Source of the DNA: Leucobacter ruminantium
GTDB lineage: Bacteria; Actinomycetota; Actinomycetes; Actinomycetales; Microbacteriaceae
DNA length: 64,000 nucleotides
Reading direction: 5' to 3'
NCBI RefSeq assembly: GCF_017565705.1
Contig: NZ_JAGDYL010000014.1
Span: 38,382 to 102,381 of the forward strand
Positions within the stretch are counted from its first letter, which is position 1. The number at the start of each line of letters is the position of its first letter. Shown one piece after another: positions 8,081-18,146 of this stretch. Both the position numbers and the translations under genes were made by a program. The notes under the pieces were generated by a model. That model saw only the letters and a list, made by a program, of their open reading frames with translations, did not search any database and was not told the origin of the DNA.

Positions 8081-9273
8081 GAGCTTCCTTCCTTGCGCCG
8101 CAGACGCGCGAGGGCGCGGGCGCGGTGCTTGGCCTTCTGGTGTGTCTTCTCACGCCGGTGGTAGTCGGCGACCGGATCCGTTCCGCCATCCCATCGCCTG
8201 CCGACGAGCGTGTTGACGATGGAGTTCGCGGCCGCCGCGACCGGCACCGCGAACAGAGCGCCGGGAACGCCCGCGAGCAGCGCTCCGGTCGACACCGCGA
8301 GCACGACGCCGAGCGGGTGCACGCGCACGGCGCTGCCCATGACGAGGGGCTGAAGCACGTGCCCCTCGATCTGGTTCACGAGGATCACGACGCCGAGCAT
8401 CACAGCGGCGTTGACCGGTCCGTTGTAGACGAGCGCGATGAACACGGCGAGGGCACCCGTCGAGATCGCGCCGAGGAACGGGATGAACGATCCGAGGAAG
8501 ACGAGCACGGCGATCGGGATCGGCAGCGGCACGCCGAGCAGCGCGGCGCCGAGACCGATGCCGACGGCGTCGACGAAGGCCACGAAGATCTGCACCCGCA
8601 CGTACTGCCCGACCGAAACCCAGCCCGCGCGCCCCGCGGCATCGACCGGGGCGTGCGCCCGTGCGGGAAGGAAGCCCAGCACCCAGTACCAGATGCGCTT
8701 CCCGTCGATCAGCATGAAGATCAGCGAGAAGAGGGTCAGCAGCGCGCCCGCGACGAACTGTCCGGCGCTCGTGGCGACGCCAAGCGCGCCGTTCCAGATC
8801 GCGGACTGGTGCTCCTCGACCGTCTTCATGAGCTGGGCGACGAAGCCGTCGATCTGATCGGCCGAGAGCCCGAGCTTGTTGCTCTCGACCCAGTTCAGCA
8901 GATCCCACCAGACCGCTTCGGAACGCTTGGCGACGTCGTCGAATCCGTTGCGCAGCTGCGTCACGATCAGCGTGACGAGCACCCAGACGAAGGCGACGAA
9001 CATCAGCAGCGATGTGAGTATGCCGACCCAGCGGGGTGCACCCTGGCGCTCGAACCAGTGCACGACCGGGGCGAGCAGGGCGGTCAGCAGGATCGCGACG
9101 AGCAGCGGGATCACGATGATGCGCACCTGGACGATGAGCCAGAGCACCCCCGCGCAGGCGAGCCCGATGAGGATCAGGCGCCAGGACCACGCCGCCGCGA
9201 TGCGCACCCCGAGCGGCAGCTCCTGCTCGGCGTTCGCATTCGCGGCCGCCTCCTCGCCTCTACGCTCTTCCAC
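8077..9273 (-). CDS. AI-2E family (UPF0118) membrane transporter
   Basis: 398 residues with about eight transmembrane helices. Two N-terminal helices are followed by a soluble segment (about 110-165) and a C-terminal helix bundle with the family's PLPIPIAVLVFLGSFIPFLG region. Known members include TqsA-like exporters and some Na+/H+ antiporters, so the substrate is uncertain. The basic tail (HHRREKTHQKAKHRARALAR-like) is cytoplasmic. It is translationally coupled (ATGA) to the downstream threonine dehydratase; a functional link is not obvious. Upstream, 9274-9404 holds no gene and contains a GCGAGGGATCCCTCGC palindrome. Confidence 0.88.
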   Translation of the reverse strand: MEERRGEEAAANANAEQELPLGVRIAAAWSWRLILIGLACAGVLWLIVQVRIIVIPLLVAILLTALLAPVVHWFERQGAPRWVGILTSLLMFVAFVWVLVTLIVTQLRNGFDDVAKRSEAVWWDLLNWVESNKLGLSADQIDGFVAQLMKTVEEHQSAIWNGALGVATSAGQFVAGALLTLFSLIFMLIDGKRIWYWVLGFLPARAHAPVDAAGRAGWVSVGQYVRVQIFVAFVDAVGIGLGAALLGVPLPIPIAVLVFLGSFIPFLGAISTGALAVFIALVYNGPVNAAVMLGVVILVNQIEGHVLQPLVMGSAVRVHPLGVVLAVSTGALLAGVPGALFAVPVAAAANSIVNTLVGRRWDGGTDPVADYHRREKTHQKAKHRARALARLRRKEGSS

Positions 9274-9404
9274 GGCACAATCCTAGCGAGGGGCAGGTGT
9301 GCACCTGCCATATATCCCGTGAGGGACCGCGAGGGATCACGCACGAGAGTCCGCGAGGCGTCGAGCGTGCGCGGCGGCGAGGGATCCCTCGCGAACCGTC
9401 CCGC

Positions 9405-9700
9405 CTACCAGAAGTGCAGCGCGGGCACGATGAGGAAGATGCCGACCAGCACCGCGAGCACCGAGAACGCGAAGCAGATGTTCGCGGCGACGGTCGCCCA
9501 GCGGGGGCGTCCCACGCCCTCGACGTCGTCGTCCTCGTCGTCGCGCGACGGTCCTTTCGGTTCGAAGGTGCCGTCCTCCCTGCGCACCGGAGGGGCCGGG
9601 GTCGCGAGGAAGCGGATGCCGAGCGAGTAGAGCGCGACCACGAACACCGCGGAGCCGAGTGCCGCGGCGAAGACGATCAGGAAGGCCGTCCAGTCGATGT

Positions 9701-9704
<4 letters not shown>
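9405..9704 (-). CDS. Small two-helix membrane protein, unknown function
   Basis: 99 residues with transmembrane helices at about 8-28 and 74-95. They are joined by a charged, acidic cytoplasmic loop (SRDDEDDDVEGVGRP). No recognised domain. Its start overlaps the stop of the phosphate transporter gene by 4 nt, so it is translated with it. Small proteins coupled to Pit transporters occur in actinobacteria, in my recollection, so a modulator or assembly role is conceivable but not shown. Confidence 0.78.
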
Positions 9705-11119
<1,415 letters not shown>

Positions 11120-11131
11120 CTGCCCTCACTG

Positions 11132-11153
11132 CTTCACCGTTCGTTCAGCATCG
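11132..11153 (+). promoter_or_regulatory. PHO-box-like direct repeat (weak)
   Basis: Two 11-nt units, CTTCACCGTTC and GTTCAGCATCG, resemble the actinobacterial PhoP direct-repeat unit (GTTCACC plus four bases). It lies 13-34 bp upstream of the longer pit start. It is a weaker match than the site at 11223 and is listed because of the tandem arrangement. Confidence 0.4.
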
Positions 11154-11222
11154 ACGGAGGACCTGCGCGCGCCGTTATCATGGTTCCACCTCACCGGGAC
11201 TCGGTCAAGCTGAGGCAGGCGA

Positions 11223-11244
11223 GTTCACCAGCCGTTTACCCCGC
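11223..11244 (+). promoter_or_regulatory. PHO box candidate between pit and mycoredoxin
   Basis: GTTCACCAGCC followed directly by GTTTACCCCGC: two 11-nt units that match the Streptomyces-type PhoP consensus closely. It lies in the divergent intergenic region, about 105-150 bp from the two possible pit starts and about 95 bp from the mycoredoxin start. Phosphate control of the Pit gene is the natural reading. Confidence 0.55.
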
Positions 11245-11339
11245 GACGGAGGCCCGGGCGCAGTGGCGCGGGGCACCGGGAATAGCCCGGCTGGCGGCGG
11301 GGTTTCAGCCGGAGTACCGAACGCAGCACGAGGAGCACC

Positions 11340-11612
11340 ATGGACACCGCGCAGATCGCAGATTTCACCCCCGAAGCCGGCACCGTCACGATGTTCTCGA
11401 CGGAGTGGTGCGGCTACTGCAAGCGGCTGAAGCTGATGCTCGACAAGACCGGCATCGGCTACACCATCGTCGACATCGAGCGAACCCCGGGCACCGAGGA
11501 CCTCGTGAAGTCGATCAACGGCGGCAACGCGGTGGTGCCGACCGTGATCTACCCCGATGGCACGACCGCGACGAATCCGTCGCTGAACGACGTCAAGCTC
11601 GCTCTCGCGTAG
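11340..11612 (+). CDS. mrx1: Mycoredoxin-like glutaredoxin
   Basis: 90 residues; GAGGAG stands just upstream of the ATG. It has a thioredoxin/glutaredoxin fold with the redox motif WCGYC (Cys24, Cys27) and the cis-proline segment NGGNAVVPTVIYPDGT. The WCGYC motif followed by KRL and the NPSL region is the actinobacterial mycoredoxin-1 pattern. That enzyme reduces mycothiol mixed disulfides in the cytoplasm, taking the place of glutaredoxin in organisms that make mycothiol. It is a single-gene unit, divergent from pit and convergent with pfkA. Confidence 0.85.
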   Translation: MDTAQIADFTPEAGTVTMFSTEWCGYCKRLKLMLDKTGIGYTIVDIERTPGTEDLVKSINGGNAVVPTVIYPDGTTATNPSLNDVKLALA

Positions 11613-11669
11613 GCCGCGAGACGCACCGGGCGCTGCGCTCCCGGTCGGGAGATGGGCGAGGGATCCGGC

Positions 11670-12707
11670 TCAGCCGAAGTTGAGGCGCGCCTGCTCGTAG
11701 CGGTCGGCGGGAACCGTCTTGAGCCGACTCACGGCCTCCTCGAGCGAGACGAACTCGATGGAGTCGCCGCGAAGAGCCATCATCGTGCCCCACAGTCCCT
11801 CCTTGACAGCGTCGGCGGCCGCGAGACCCGTGCGGGTGGCGAGCACCCGGTCGAAGGCGGTGGGCGAGCCGCCGCGCTGCACGTGCCCGAGCACCGTGGC
11901 GCGGGTCTCGATCCCAGTCCGGCTCTCGATGAGCGGCGCGAGCACCTCCGCGATGCCCCCCAGCCGCGGGCGCCCGAAGCCGTCGAGGCCCTCGCGCGTC
12001 ACCTCGTCGTCGAAGCCGGTGGGTTTGAAACCCTCGGCGACCACCACGAGGGAGGAGCGACCGCGGTTGCGCACGCTCAGCACCCACTCGCAGATCTGCT
12101 CGATCGACTCGGGGTGCTCGGGGATCAGGGTGACCTGAGCGCCGCCGGCCATGCCGGCGTGCAGGGCGATCCAGCCGGCATTGCGCCCCATCACCTCGAG
12201 CACCATGCACCGACGGTGCGACTCGCCCGTGGTGCGCAGCCGGTCGACGGCCTCGCAGGCGATCGACACCGCGGTATCGAAGCCGAAGGTGTAGTCGGTG
12301 CCTCCGAGGTCGTTGTCGATGGTCTTGGGCAGGCCGATCGCCCTGATGCCGGCGTCGTTCAGCATCTTCGCGACGGTCTGCGTGCCGTTGCCGCCGATGA
12401 GCAGGAAGCCGTCGAGGCCGTACTCGGCCATGCGCTCCCTGATCACCCGCATGTCGGACTCGTCGCCGTCGCCGTGCACGAACGGGCGCGCGCGGCTCGT
12501 GCCGAGCATGACGCCGCCGAGAGGCGAGAGACCCCGCACCGTCGAACGGTCGAGCGGGATCCACTCCCCCTCGTGGAAGCCGCGCCAGCCGTCCATGAAC
12601 CCGACCATGTCGAATCCGTGCACGTCGACCCCGCGGAGCACCGCCCCTCGGATCGCCGCGTTCATCCCCGGGCTGTCGCCTCCCGAGCAGAGGACACCGA
12701 TGCGCAT
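11670..12707 (-). CDS. pfkA: 6-phosphofructokinase (group III PfkA)
   Basis: 345 residues from the ATG at 12707, which has GGGAG upstream. A longer frame to 12830 has no support. It catalyses fructose-6-phosphate to fructose-1,6-bisphosphate, the committed glycolytic step. Motifs: GGDSPGMN (residues 9-16), GGNG (105-108) and PKTIDND (127-133), then EVMGRNAGWIA and GHVQRGG. Gly108 favours ATP as donor, while the Lys of PKTIDND is the residue found in PPi-dependent and actinobacterial group III enzymes. ATP use is therefore likely but not certain. The Asn in place of the usual Asp/Glu in GG(D/E)G is unusual. Confidence 0.92.
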   Translation of the reverse strand: MRIGVLCSGGDSPGMNAAIRGAVLRGVDVHGFDMVGFMDGWRGFHEGEWIPLDRSTVRGLSPLGGVMLGTSRARPFVHGDGDESDMRVIRERMAEYGLDGFLLIGGNGTQTVAKMLNDAGIRAIGLPKTIDNDLGGTDYTFGFDTAVSIACEAVDRLRTTGESHRRCMVLEVMGRNAGWIALHAGMAGGAQVTLIPEHPESIEQICEWVLSVRNRGRSSLVVVAEGFKPTGFDDEVTREGLDGFGRPRLGGIAEVLAPLIESRTGIETRATVLGHVQRGGSPTAFDRVLATRTGLAAADAVKEGLWGTMMALRGDSIEFVSLEEAVSRLKTVPADRYEQARLNFG

Positions 12708-12730
12708 GACTCTCCCGCTGTTCCGACTCG

Positions 12731-12749
12731 CGAGGCGAAGCGCCTCGCC
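12731..12749. other. Hairpin upstream of pfkA
   Basis: GCGAGGCGAAGCGCCTCGC folds into an eight-base-pair stem with a tight loop, 24 bp upstream of the pfkA start. The region 12708-12895 otherwise shows no gene. The hairpin could be part of the pfkA leader or a terminator for the upstream helicase gene. Confidence 0.45.
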
Positions 12750-12895
12750 TGACACGACCATGCTAGCGATGGCAGGATCATGACGAACAGTTCCGTTCCT
12801 GCCAAAATGGGCACCGAATCGGCCAGGCACTCGGGCGTGCCGCGGCCATCGTCGGTACCAGGCCGTGAGACCTTCCGATCACGTCCCGCCGAGCC

Positions 12896-15019
12896 CTACA
12901 GCGCCGAGCGCAGCACCTCCATGAGGGCGCGCAGCTGCACGGAGTCCTCGTCCTCGGCGGGCGCCGCGGCGCCGTCGAGCGCACGGGCGGCGAGGCCGGC
13001 CTTGCCGTCGATGAGCTCCGCGATCTTCGCGTCGATCGTCTGCGCGGCGATGATGCGCCATGCGGTCACCGGCTCCTCCTGGCCGATGCGGTGCACACGG
13101 TCGATCGCCTGAGTCTGCTCGGCGTCGGTCCACGACAGCTCGGCGAGCACCACGTTCGACGCGGCCTGCAGATTGACGCCGACGCCCGCTGCGGTGAGCG
13201 AGCACACCGCGACCGAGACCGAGTCGTCCTTGTTGAAGGCGTCGATCTGCTCCTGGCGGAACGCGGCGGTCTGGTCTCCGCGGATCGAGACCGTGCGCAG
13301 CCCCGCCTCCGCGAGCTGCGCCTCGGCGCGGTCCATGACGTCGACGTGCTTGGCGAAGAAGACGACCTTGCCGACCGAGCGGGCGAGCTGCGCCGTGTAG
13401 TCGACCGCGAGGCCGGCCTTGGCCTGGCCGATCTGGCGCACCATGGTGAACACGTTCATGCCGTCCGCCGAGGCGTTCGACTCCTCGAGTTCCTGCGCGC
13501 AGACCATGCGGATGATCGCCTCATCGCCCAGCTTCTCCCCCAGCTTGCCGTTCTTGACCGCGAGGAAGCGATCGAGCAGCTTGCGCGCGAGCTTCGCCTC
13601 GGCGTCGCGAATGCCCCGACCCAGCTCGTCGTCGAGTTCGACGGGCAGATCGACCACGCGCTTCGCCGGCAGGTCGGCTGCGACGTCGATCTTGCGGCGG
13701 CGCACGATGCCCATGTCGATGACGCTCTGCCGCGCCTCGGGATAGAACGAGGGATCGGCCGGCGTCCAGCCGTTGTTCTCGAGCTTCGCCATGAGCTCGG
13801 GCCCCGGCTTGTCGGCGCCGGCCCAGCCCAGGAAACGCCAGATGGCGCGGAAATCGTCGATGTCGTTAATGAGCGGCGTGCCCGTTAGCGCGATCAACAG
13901 CGGCGATACGCCGGGCGTGCGCTCGCGGATGCTCTCTGCGATCGCGAGCACGTTGCGGGAGCGCTGCGACTGCACGTTCTTGATCATGTGGGCCTCGTCG
14001 ACGACCATGCCTTTGAATCCGAACCGCGAGATCCAGCTCAGGTGGCGATCGAGGATGTCGTAGTTCACCACGAATACGTCGGCGAAGGCGTCGATGTCGT
14101 CGCCGTCTCCGTGGATCACGGTGACGCGCCGCTGCGGCGTCCACCGCTCGACCTCGCGCGCCCAGTTCATCTTCACGACGTTGGGCACGACCACGAGCAG
14201 CGGGTAGGACTCGGCCACGGATGCGGCGAGCACCGACTGCGCCGTCTTGCCAAGACCGGGCTCGTCGGCGAGCAGGAAGCTGCGGTGCCCCTCGGCCACG
14301 CTCGCGAGGAAGCGGGCCTGGTGCGGCATGAGCTCGCGCCCGGGAGGGGCGAGACGGTCGGGCACCGGGGGCTCCGGCAGCTCCATGCACGCCGAACCGC
14401 CGCCGCCCTGCTCGAAGGCCTTGAGCAGCGGGGAGAGCAGCTCCCAGTTGGCGAGGCGCACGACCGGGGTGGGCTGCTTCGGCGGCGTGAGGTCGGGGGT
14501 GAGGAACGGGTTCGCGAGCATCCGCACCTCGACGCCCGCCGGCTCGACCTGCCGCTCGGCGAGCTCGGGCGGCACGAACGCCTGCGCCGGCTCGGGGGCG
14601 GCCTTCTCCTCCTCGGGCAGCTCGATGCCCGCCTGGGCGAGCATCTTGCGCTTGAGCAGACGGGTGGCCTCGGTGATCGGGGCGGCGGGCTCGAGCAGCG
14701 TGATGAGGCTCGTGTCGCGGGCCGCGGTCTTCGCGAGGATCGCGGCGACGCCGTCGAGGCGCTTGAGGGTCTCGGTGCGCTCGGCCTCGCTCACGCTCTC
14801 GTCGGTCTTCACCCGGGCCCGCTCCTCGCGCATGAGCAGCGCGATCACGTGGAACTTGGTGCGATTCGCCGGGGTCGCCTTGCCCCGCTGCGCCGAGGCC
14901 TCGACCTCCCGCACCGCCCGGGCGAGCAGCGGGATGATGCCCTCGTTGTGGCTGTGCTTGCGGCGAGCGCCCGTGCGCCCCTTCGCGCTCGACTGGCGCG
15001 TGGCAGTGGTGGTTGCCAA
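12896..15019 (-). CDS. SNF2/RapA-type DEAD-box-like helicase
   Basis: 707 residues. The N-terminal ~230 residues are basic and variable, with no recognised domain. The SF2 core then follows: motif I DEPGLGKT (near 255), motif Ia, motif II DEAH (VVDEAHMIKN), motif III ALTGTPL, and the C-terminal lobe with AGVGVNLQAASNVV (motif V) and QAIDRVHRIGQ (motif VI). This is the SNF2-family signature: an ATP-driven double-stranded DNA translocase. Bacterial stand-alone members act in transcription recycling, repair or phage defence. No nuclease, methylase or SWIM domain is visible and the gene has no obvious defence neighbours, so the role is open. Confidence 0.9.
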   Translation of the reverse strand: MATTTATRQSSAKGRTGARRKHSHNEGIIPLLARAVREVEASAQRGKATPANRTKFHVIALLMREERARVKTDESVSEAERTETLKRLDGVAAILAKTAARDTSLITLLEPAAPITEATRLLKRKMLAQAGIELPEEEKAAPEPAQAFVPPELAERQVEPAGVEVRMLANPFLTPDLTPPKQPTPVVRLANWELLSPLLKAFEQGGGGSACMELPEPPVPDRLAPPGRELMPHQARFLASVAEGHRSFLLADEPGLGKTAQSVLAASVAESYPLLVVVPNVVKMNWAREVERWTPQRRVTVIHGDGDDIDAFADVFVVNYDILDRHLSWISRFGFKGMVVDEAHMIKNVQSQRSRNVLAIAESIRERTPGVSPLLIALTGTPLINDIDDFRAIWRFLGWAGADKPGPELMAKLENNGWTPADPSFYPEARQSVIDMGIVRRRKIDVAADLPAKRVVDLPVELDDELGRGIRDAEAKLARKLLDRFLAVKNGKLGEKLGDEAIIRMVCAQELEESNASADGMNVFTMVRQIGQAKAGLAVDYTAQLARSVGKVVFFAKHVDVMDRAEAQLAEAGLRTVSIRGDQTAAFRQEQIDAFNKDDSVSVAVCSLTAAGVGVNLQAASNVVLAELSWTDAEQTQAIDRVHRIGQEEPVTAWRIIAAQTIDAKIAELIDGKAGLAARALDGAAAPAEDEDSVQLRALMEVLRSAL

Positions 15020-15200
15020 TGCATCTCCTGATCAGAGTGATTCGCCCCGGAAGTCTCACCGAGACGAGAACGGCCTGCGATCCCTGGCCTGACAGCGTGC
15101 GTAGCACGGGGCCGATGAAGAATGCGCAGGGCACGACCTGGCGACTACTCTACCATTCGTATCCGTGAACGGGTGAGTGACCGCCGCGAGCGAACACCGC

Positions 15201-16130
15201 CTACGATCGCGTGAGCGCCCTGGTGCGTTCGACGTCGGTGCGCATCTGCGCCACGAGCGCGTCGAGCGAGTCGAAGCGCTCCATCCCGCGCAGCCGTTCG
15301 GCGAAGCGCACCTCGATGCGCTCGCCGTACAGGTCGCCCGAGAAGTCGAGCAGATACGCCTCGACCCGCGGCTCTCCGTCGGGCTCGAAGGTGAGGTTGA
15401 CGCCCACGGAGATCGCCGCGGGATGCGCGACGCCGCCGATGACGGCCCGGCCCGCGTAGACGCCGTCGGCCGGCACCAGCCCTTCGATGCGCCCGCCGAG
15501 GTTCGCGGTCGGGAAGCCGAGCTCGCGCCCGCGCGCATCGCCGTGCACGACCTCGCCGCGCACCGAGGGCTCGCGTCCCAGCATGCGCGTCGCGGCGACG
15601 ACGTCACCCGCGAGGATCACCTCGCGGATGCGGGAGGAGGAGACCTGCTGCGGCCCCTCATCGGTCACCCAGCCCACGACATCGACCGAGAAGCCGAGCC
15701 GTTCTCCCATCCGCCGCAGCAGGTCGGGGTCGCCCGCCCCGCCCCGCCCGAAGCGGAAGTCGCCGCCCAGCACCACGAGCTTCGCGTTCAGCCGACCGAC
15801 GAGCACCCGCTCCACGAACTCCTCCGCGGGGATCGCCGCGAGGTCGGCGTCGAACTCGACCATCGCGCAGCAGTCGATCCCGGCGGTCTCGAAGGCCTCG
15901 ATGCGCTGCTCCCGGCTCGTCAGCGGGCGCGGACAGCGCTCGGGCCGCAGCAGGCTCAGGGGGTTGTTGGCGAAGGTGAACACGACCGAGCGAAGGGGAG
16001 CAGCCCCCCGCACGCGTTCGAGGATGGCGCGGTGCCCCAGGTGGATGCCGTCGAACTTGCCGATCGCCACCGCGGATCCCTCCGGGAAATCCGCGGGGTC
16101 GATCGCCTCGAGCGTTTCGATGATCCGCAT
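15201..16130 (-). CDS. ribF: Bifunctional riboflavin kinase/FAD synthetase
   Basis: 309 residues from the ATG at 16130, overlapping the stop of the upstream membrane protein (TGATG). The N-terminal FAD synthetase domain has the nucleotidyl-transferase motif GKFDGIHLGH (residues 24-33) and the SSSRIR loop. The C-terminal flavokinase domain has GRELGFPTANL and the EAYLLDFSGDLYG segment. It converts riboflavin to FMN and FAD in the cytoplasm. Its position at the end of a truB-containing run is the usual actinobacterial order, though three extra genes lie between truB and ribF here. The gap 15020-15200 upstream of the SNF2 gene shows nothing recognisable. Confidence 0.95.
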   Translation of the reverse strand: MRIIETLEAIDPADFPEGSAVAIGKFDGIHLGHRAILERVRGAAPLRSVVFTFANNPLSLLRPERCPRPLTSREQRIEAFETAGIDCCAMVEFDADLAAIPAEEFVERVLVGRLNAKLVVLGGDFRFGRGGAGDPDLLRRMGERLGFSVDVVGWVTDEGPQQVSSSRIREVILAGDVVAATRMLGREPSVRGEVVHGDARGRELGFPTANLGGRIEGLVPADGVYAGRAVIGGVAHPAAISVGVNLTFEPDGEPRVEAYLLDFSGDLYGERIEVRFAERLRGMERFDSLDALVAQMRTDVERTRALTRS

Positions 16131-16597
16131 CAGTAGAGACTCTCGTTCGGGTTCGGGGCGGTTTGGAGCGATTCCTCCTCGCGGCCGAGGCCGCGCAGCC
16201 ACAGCATGCCGAGCACCGGCAGCACCAGAGGGATCCAGAGATAGCCCGCGCCGTACATCGACCAGACGGTGTCGTCGTGGCCGAACGCATCCGTGTGCGT
16301 CACGCTGAGGGTGCCGACGGTCAGCACGCCGAGCAGTTCGAAGCCGAGCGCGGCCCACGCGACCGTCCGCCACCGCTTGACGAGCGCGACGGCGGCCACG
16401 ATGTAGACGAGGCCGGCGGCCGCGGAGAGCGCGTAGGCGACGGGCGCCTCGTCGAACCGGGTGATGATCTGGTAGACCGAGCGGCACGTCGCGGCGATCG
16501 CGAGCACGATGTAGACCGCGACGAGCACGTTGCCGAGTCCCCCGTGTCGTTCGGGCGCCCCGGGCTCGTCGGGGTGGCGGAACTGGGCGTCTGACAC
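16130..16597 (-). CDS. Four-helix membrane protein, unknown
   Basis: 155 residues from a GTG at 16597 with GGAG upstream; the open frame runs further but has no better start. Four predicted transmembrane helices lie between residues 23 and 133 (e.g. LGNVLVAVYIVLAIAATCRS, AVALVKRWRTVAWAALGFEL), and a hydrophilic tail follows. The layout resembles uncharacterised actinobacterial integral membrane proteins found next to ribF. Coupled by TGATG to ribF. A secondary role in flavin uptake would be guesswork. Confidence 0.75.
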   Translation of the reverse strand: MSDAQFRHPDEPGAPERHGGLGNVLVAVYIVLAIAATCRSVYQIITRFDEAPVAYALSAAAGLVYIVAAVALVKRWRTVAWAALGFELLGVLTVGTLSVTHTDAFGHDDTVWSMYGAGYLWIPLVLPVLGMLWLRGLGREEESLQTAPNPNESLY

Positions 16598-16629
16598 GCG
16601 CTCCAGTGTACCGCGGGCACGGGGAGCAT

Positions 16630-16647
16630 CCGCTGCGTCCGCAGCGG
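16630..16647 (-). terminator. Hairpin after HAD lipoprotein gene
   Basis: CCGCTGCG-TC-CGCAGCGG forms an eight-base-pair stem in the 127-bp gap between the HAD phosphatase stop and the next start on the minus strand. There is no clear T run, so it is a weak terminator call. A GCGAGGGATCCCGG repeat copy lies nearby at about 16693. Confidence 0.4.
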
Positions 16648-16724
16648 CGCCCCGGTGCTCGAGGCGCCGGTGCTCGGCCGGGATGCCTCTCCGCGAGGGA
16701 TCCCGGCCCCACCGTCGCGGCGCC

Positions 16725-18014
16725 CTACACGGCCTCGGACTGGTCCTCGACGACGCTGCCGTCGGCACGCTTCAGCGGCGAGGTGCCGCCGTCGGGCTCG
16801 ATGCGCCCCTCGGTCGAGCAGGCGTAGCCCTCCTCGTTCGGCTCCTTCGGGTCGATGAACATCGGCACCACGACCCACTTGCCGTCCTCGTTGTCGAGCG
16901 CGCGGCACATGAGCTCGGTCTTGTTCCGGTTGATGACGAGACGGAGCTCCGTCGCATCCTCCATGAAGGTGACGTCGGTGTCCGAGTCGCCCGCGCCGAA
17001 GATCTGCCGCACGTCGGCCGGCGCCTGCTCGAACGCAGCGGCCCCCGTGATGCCGAAGATCTCCTGGTTCGCCCAGCAGCGCTTGCCGTCGATGTAGGTC
17101 ATGACGGCGTCCTCGCCGTCGGCGATGTCGCCGCAGCCCTCTAGGTGCGCGGTGATCCGGCCCTCGCCGTCGAGCAGGTTGCGCACGCCGATCGAGTGCT
17201 CGGCGTCGATGCCGACCTCGTCGCTCCATGCGAGCACCACGGGCTGCGACGACGCCGAGACGATCCAGGGCTCGATGCCGTTCTCGTGCATGGCGCCGAT
17301 GAGGTCGTCGATCTGCTCGTAGACGTGCACGTAGCCGTCGACCTCGGTGGTGCCGACGGTCCAGCTCGCCCCCTCGTCGGCGGCGAGCAGCTCTTCCTTC
17401 GCCTGCGCCGCGAGGTCCTGCGCCTCCTCGGGCGTGTACCCGGCGAGCAGGGCCGCGCTCCACGCGTAGGCCGCGTTGATGCGGCGCGCATCGTAGCCGT
17501 CGAAGGCCTCCTCGCCGCCCGTCGTCTCACCATCGAGCACCGCGACGATCTCGTCGGCGCAGGCGGTGTCGGTCGACGTGGGCAGCGGCTCGCCCGCGGG
17601 CGTCTCGGTGCCGCACGCCTCGCCGAGGGCCGTCACTGCGGCCGGGGTGAGGTATCGGCTGGTCGTGCCCCAGTCCTGCCCCTCGGGCTGCAGGATCTTG
17701 TCGTTGTTGAGCATCCAGTAGTTGGTGCCGTAGCCGATGTCGTTCTTCACGACCGTGTTGTCCCAGTCGAAGATGGCGACGGGCGCGTCGTTGCCCGCGT
17801 CATCGCCGGCGCACGCGCCCTGCGAGGTGAGCAGCTCATCGAGGGCGGTGCGGGCCTCGTCGGGCCACTCGACCTGCTCGTCGAGGGTGCGACAGCCGGT
17901 GGCTTCGGCGGGTTCGTCCTCGCCGCTCGGGGAGGGGGCCGAGCAGGCGGTGAGCCCGGAGGCGAAGACCGCCGCTGCGGCCAGGCCGATCAGGGGGCGT
18001 GCGATGTGCGGCAT
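16725..18014 (-). CDS. HAD-family secreted lipoprotein phosphatase
   Basis: 429 residues. The signal peptide ends in the lipobox LTAC (Cys24). HAD motif I is DWDNT with nucleophile Asp83 and general acid Asp85. Motif II is IVSASSQP, the motif III Lys probably lies in the DGKRCW segment, and motif IV is GAGDSDTD. The domain resembles secreted phosphoserine/phosphorylcholine phosphatase-type HADs, with a large cap between residues 95 and 245. It should dephosphorylate a small phospho-compound outside the cell, possibly scavenging phosphate or choline. The upstream region has a 10-bp AT-rich inverted repeat (18078-18105) that may be its operator. Confidence 0.85.
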   Translation of the reverse strand: MPHIARPLIGLAAAAVFASGLTACSAPSPSGEDEPAEATGCRTLDEQVEWPDEARTALDELLTSQGACAGDDAGNDAPVAIFDWDNTVVKNDIGYGTNYWMLNNDKILQPEGQDWGTTSRYLTPAAVTALGEACGTETPAGEPLPTSTDTACADEIVAVLDGETTGGEEAFDGYDARRINAAYAWSAALLAGYTPEEAQDLAAQAKEELLAADEGASWTVGTTEVDGYVHVYEQIDDLIGAMHENGIEPWIVSASSQPVVLAWSDEVGIDAEHSIGVRNLLDGEGRITAHLEGCGDIADGEDAVMTYIDGKRCWANQEIFGITGAAAFEQAPADVRQIFGAGDSDTDVTFMEDATELRLVINRNKTELMCRALDNEDGKWVVVPMFIDPKEPNEEGYACSTEGRIEPDGGTSPLKRADGSVVEDQSEAV

Positions 18015-18077
18015 GTGTATCCTTACTGCCGAGGCGGTCGTCGATTCGCCCCGGCCTCGTCATTGAGGGACAGCAAC

Positions 18078-18105
18078 CTTAATGGTCGGTTTTTAGACCA
18101 TTAAG
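18078..18105. promoter_or_regulatory. Inverted-repeat operator candidate
   Basis: CTTAATGGTC and GACCATTAAG are perfect arms separated by eight bases, lying 64 bp upstream of the HAD lipoprotein start in an AT-rich island. The TGGTC..GACCA core is like GntR/MarR-type operators. No U run follows, so regulation is likelier than termination. The cognate regulator is not in the window. Confidence 0.5.
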
Positions 18106-18146
18106 TTCACCACAGTCTTCCGGAACGCGCGCCCCGGGTCAAGAGG

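Noticed and set aside
11625..11645. Terminator between mycoredoxin and pfkA
   Set aside because: Only a 6-bp stem (ACCGGG/CCCGGT) with a 9-nt loop; too weak to list.
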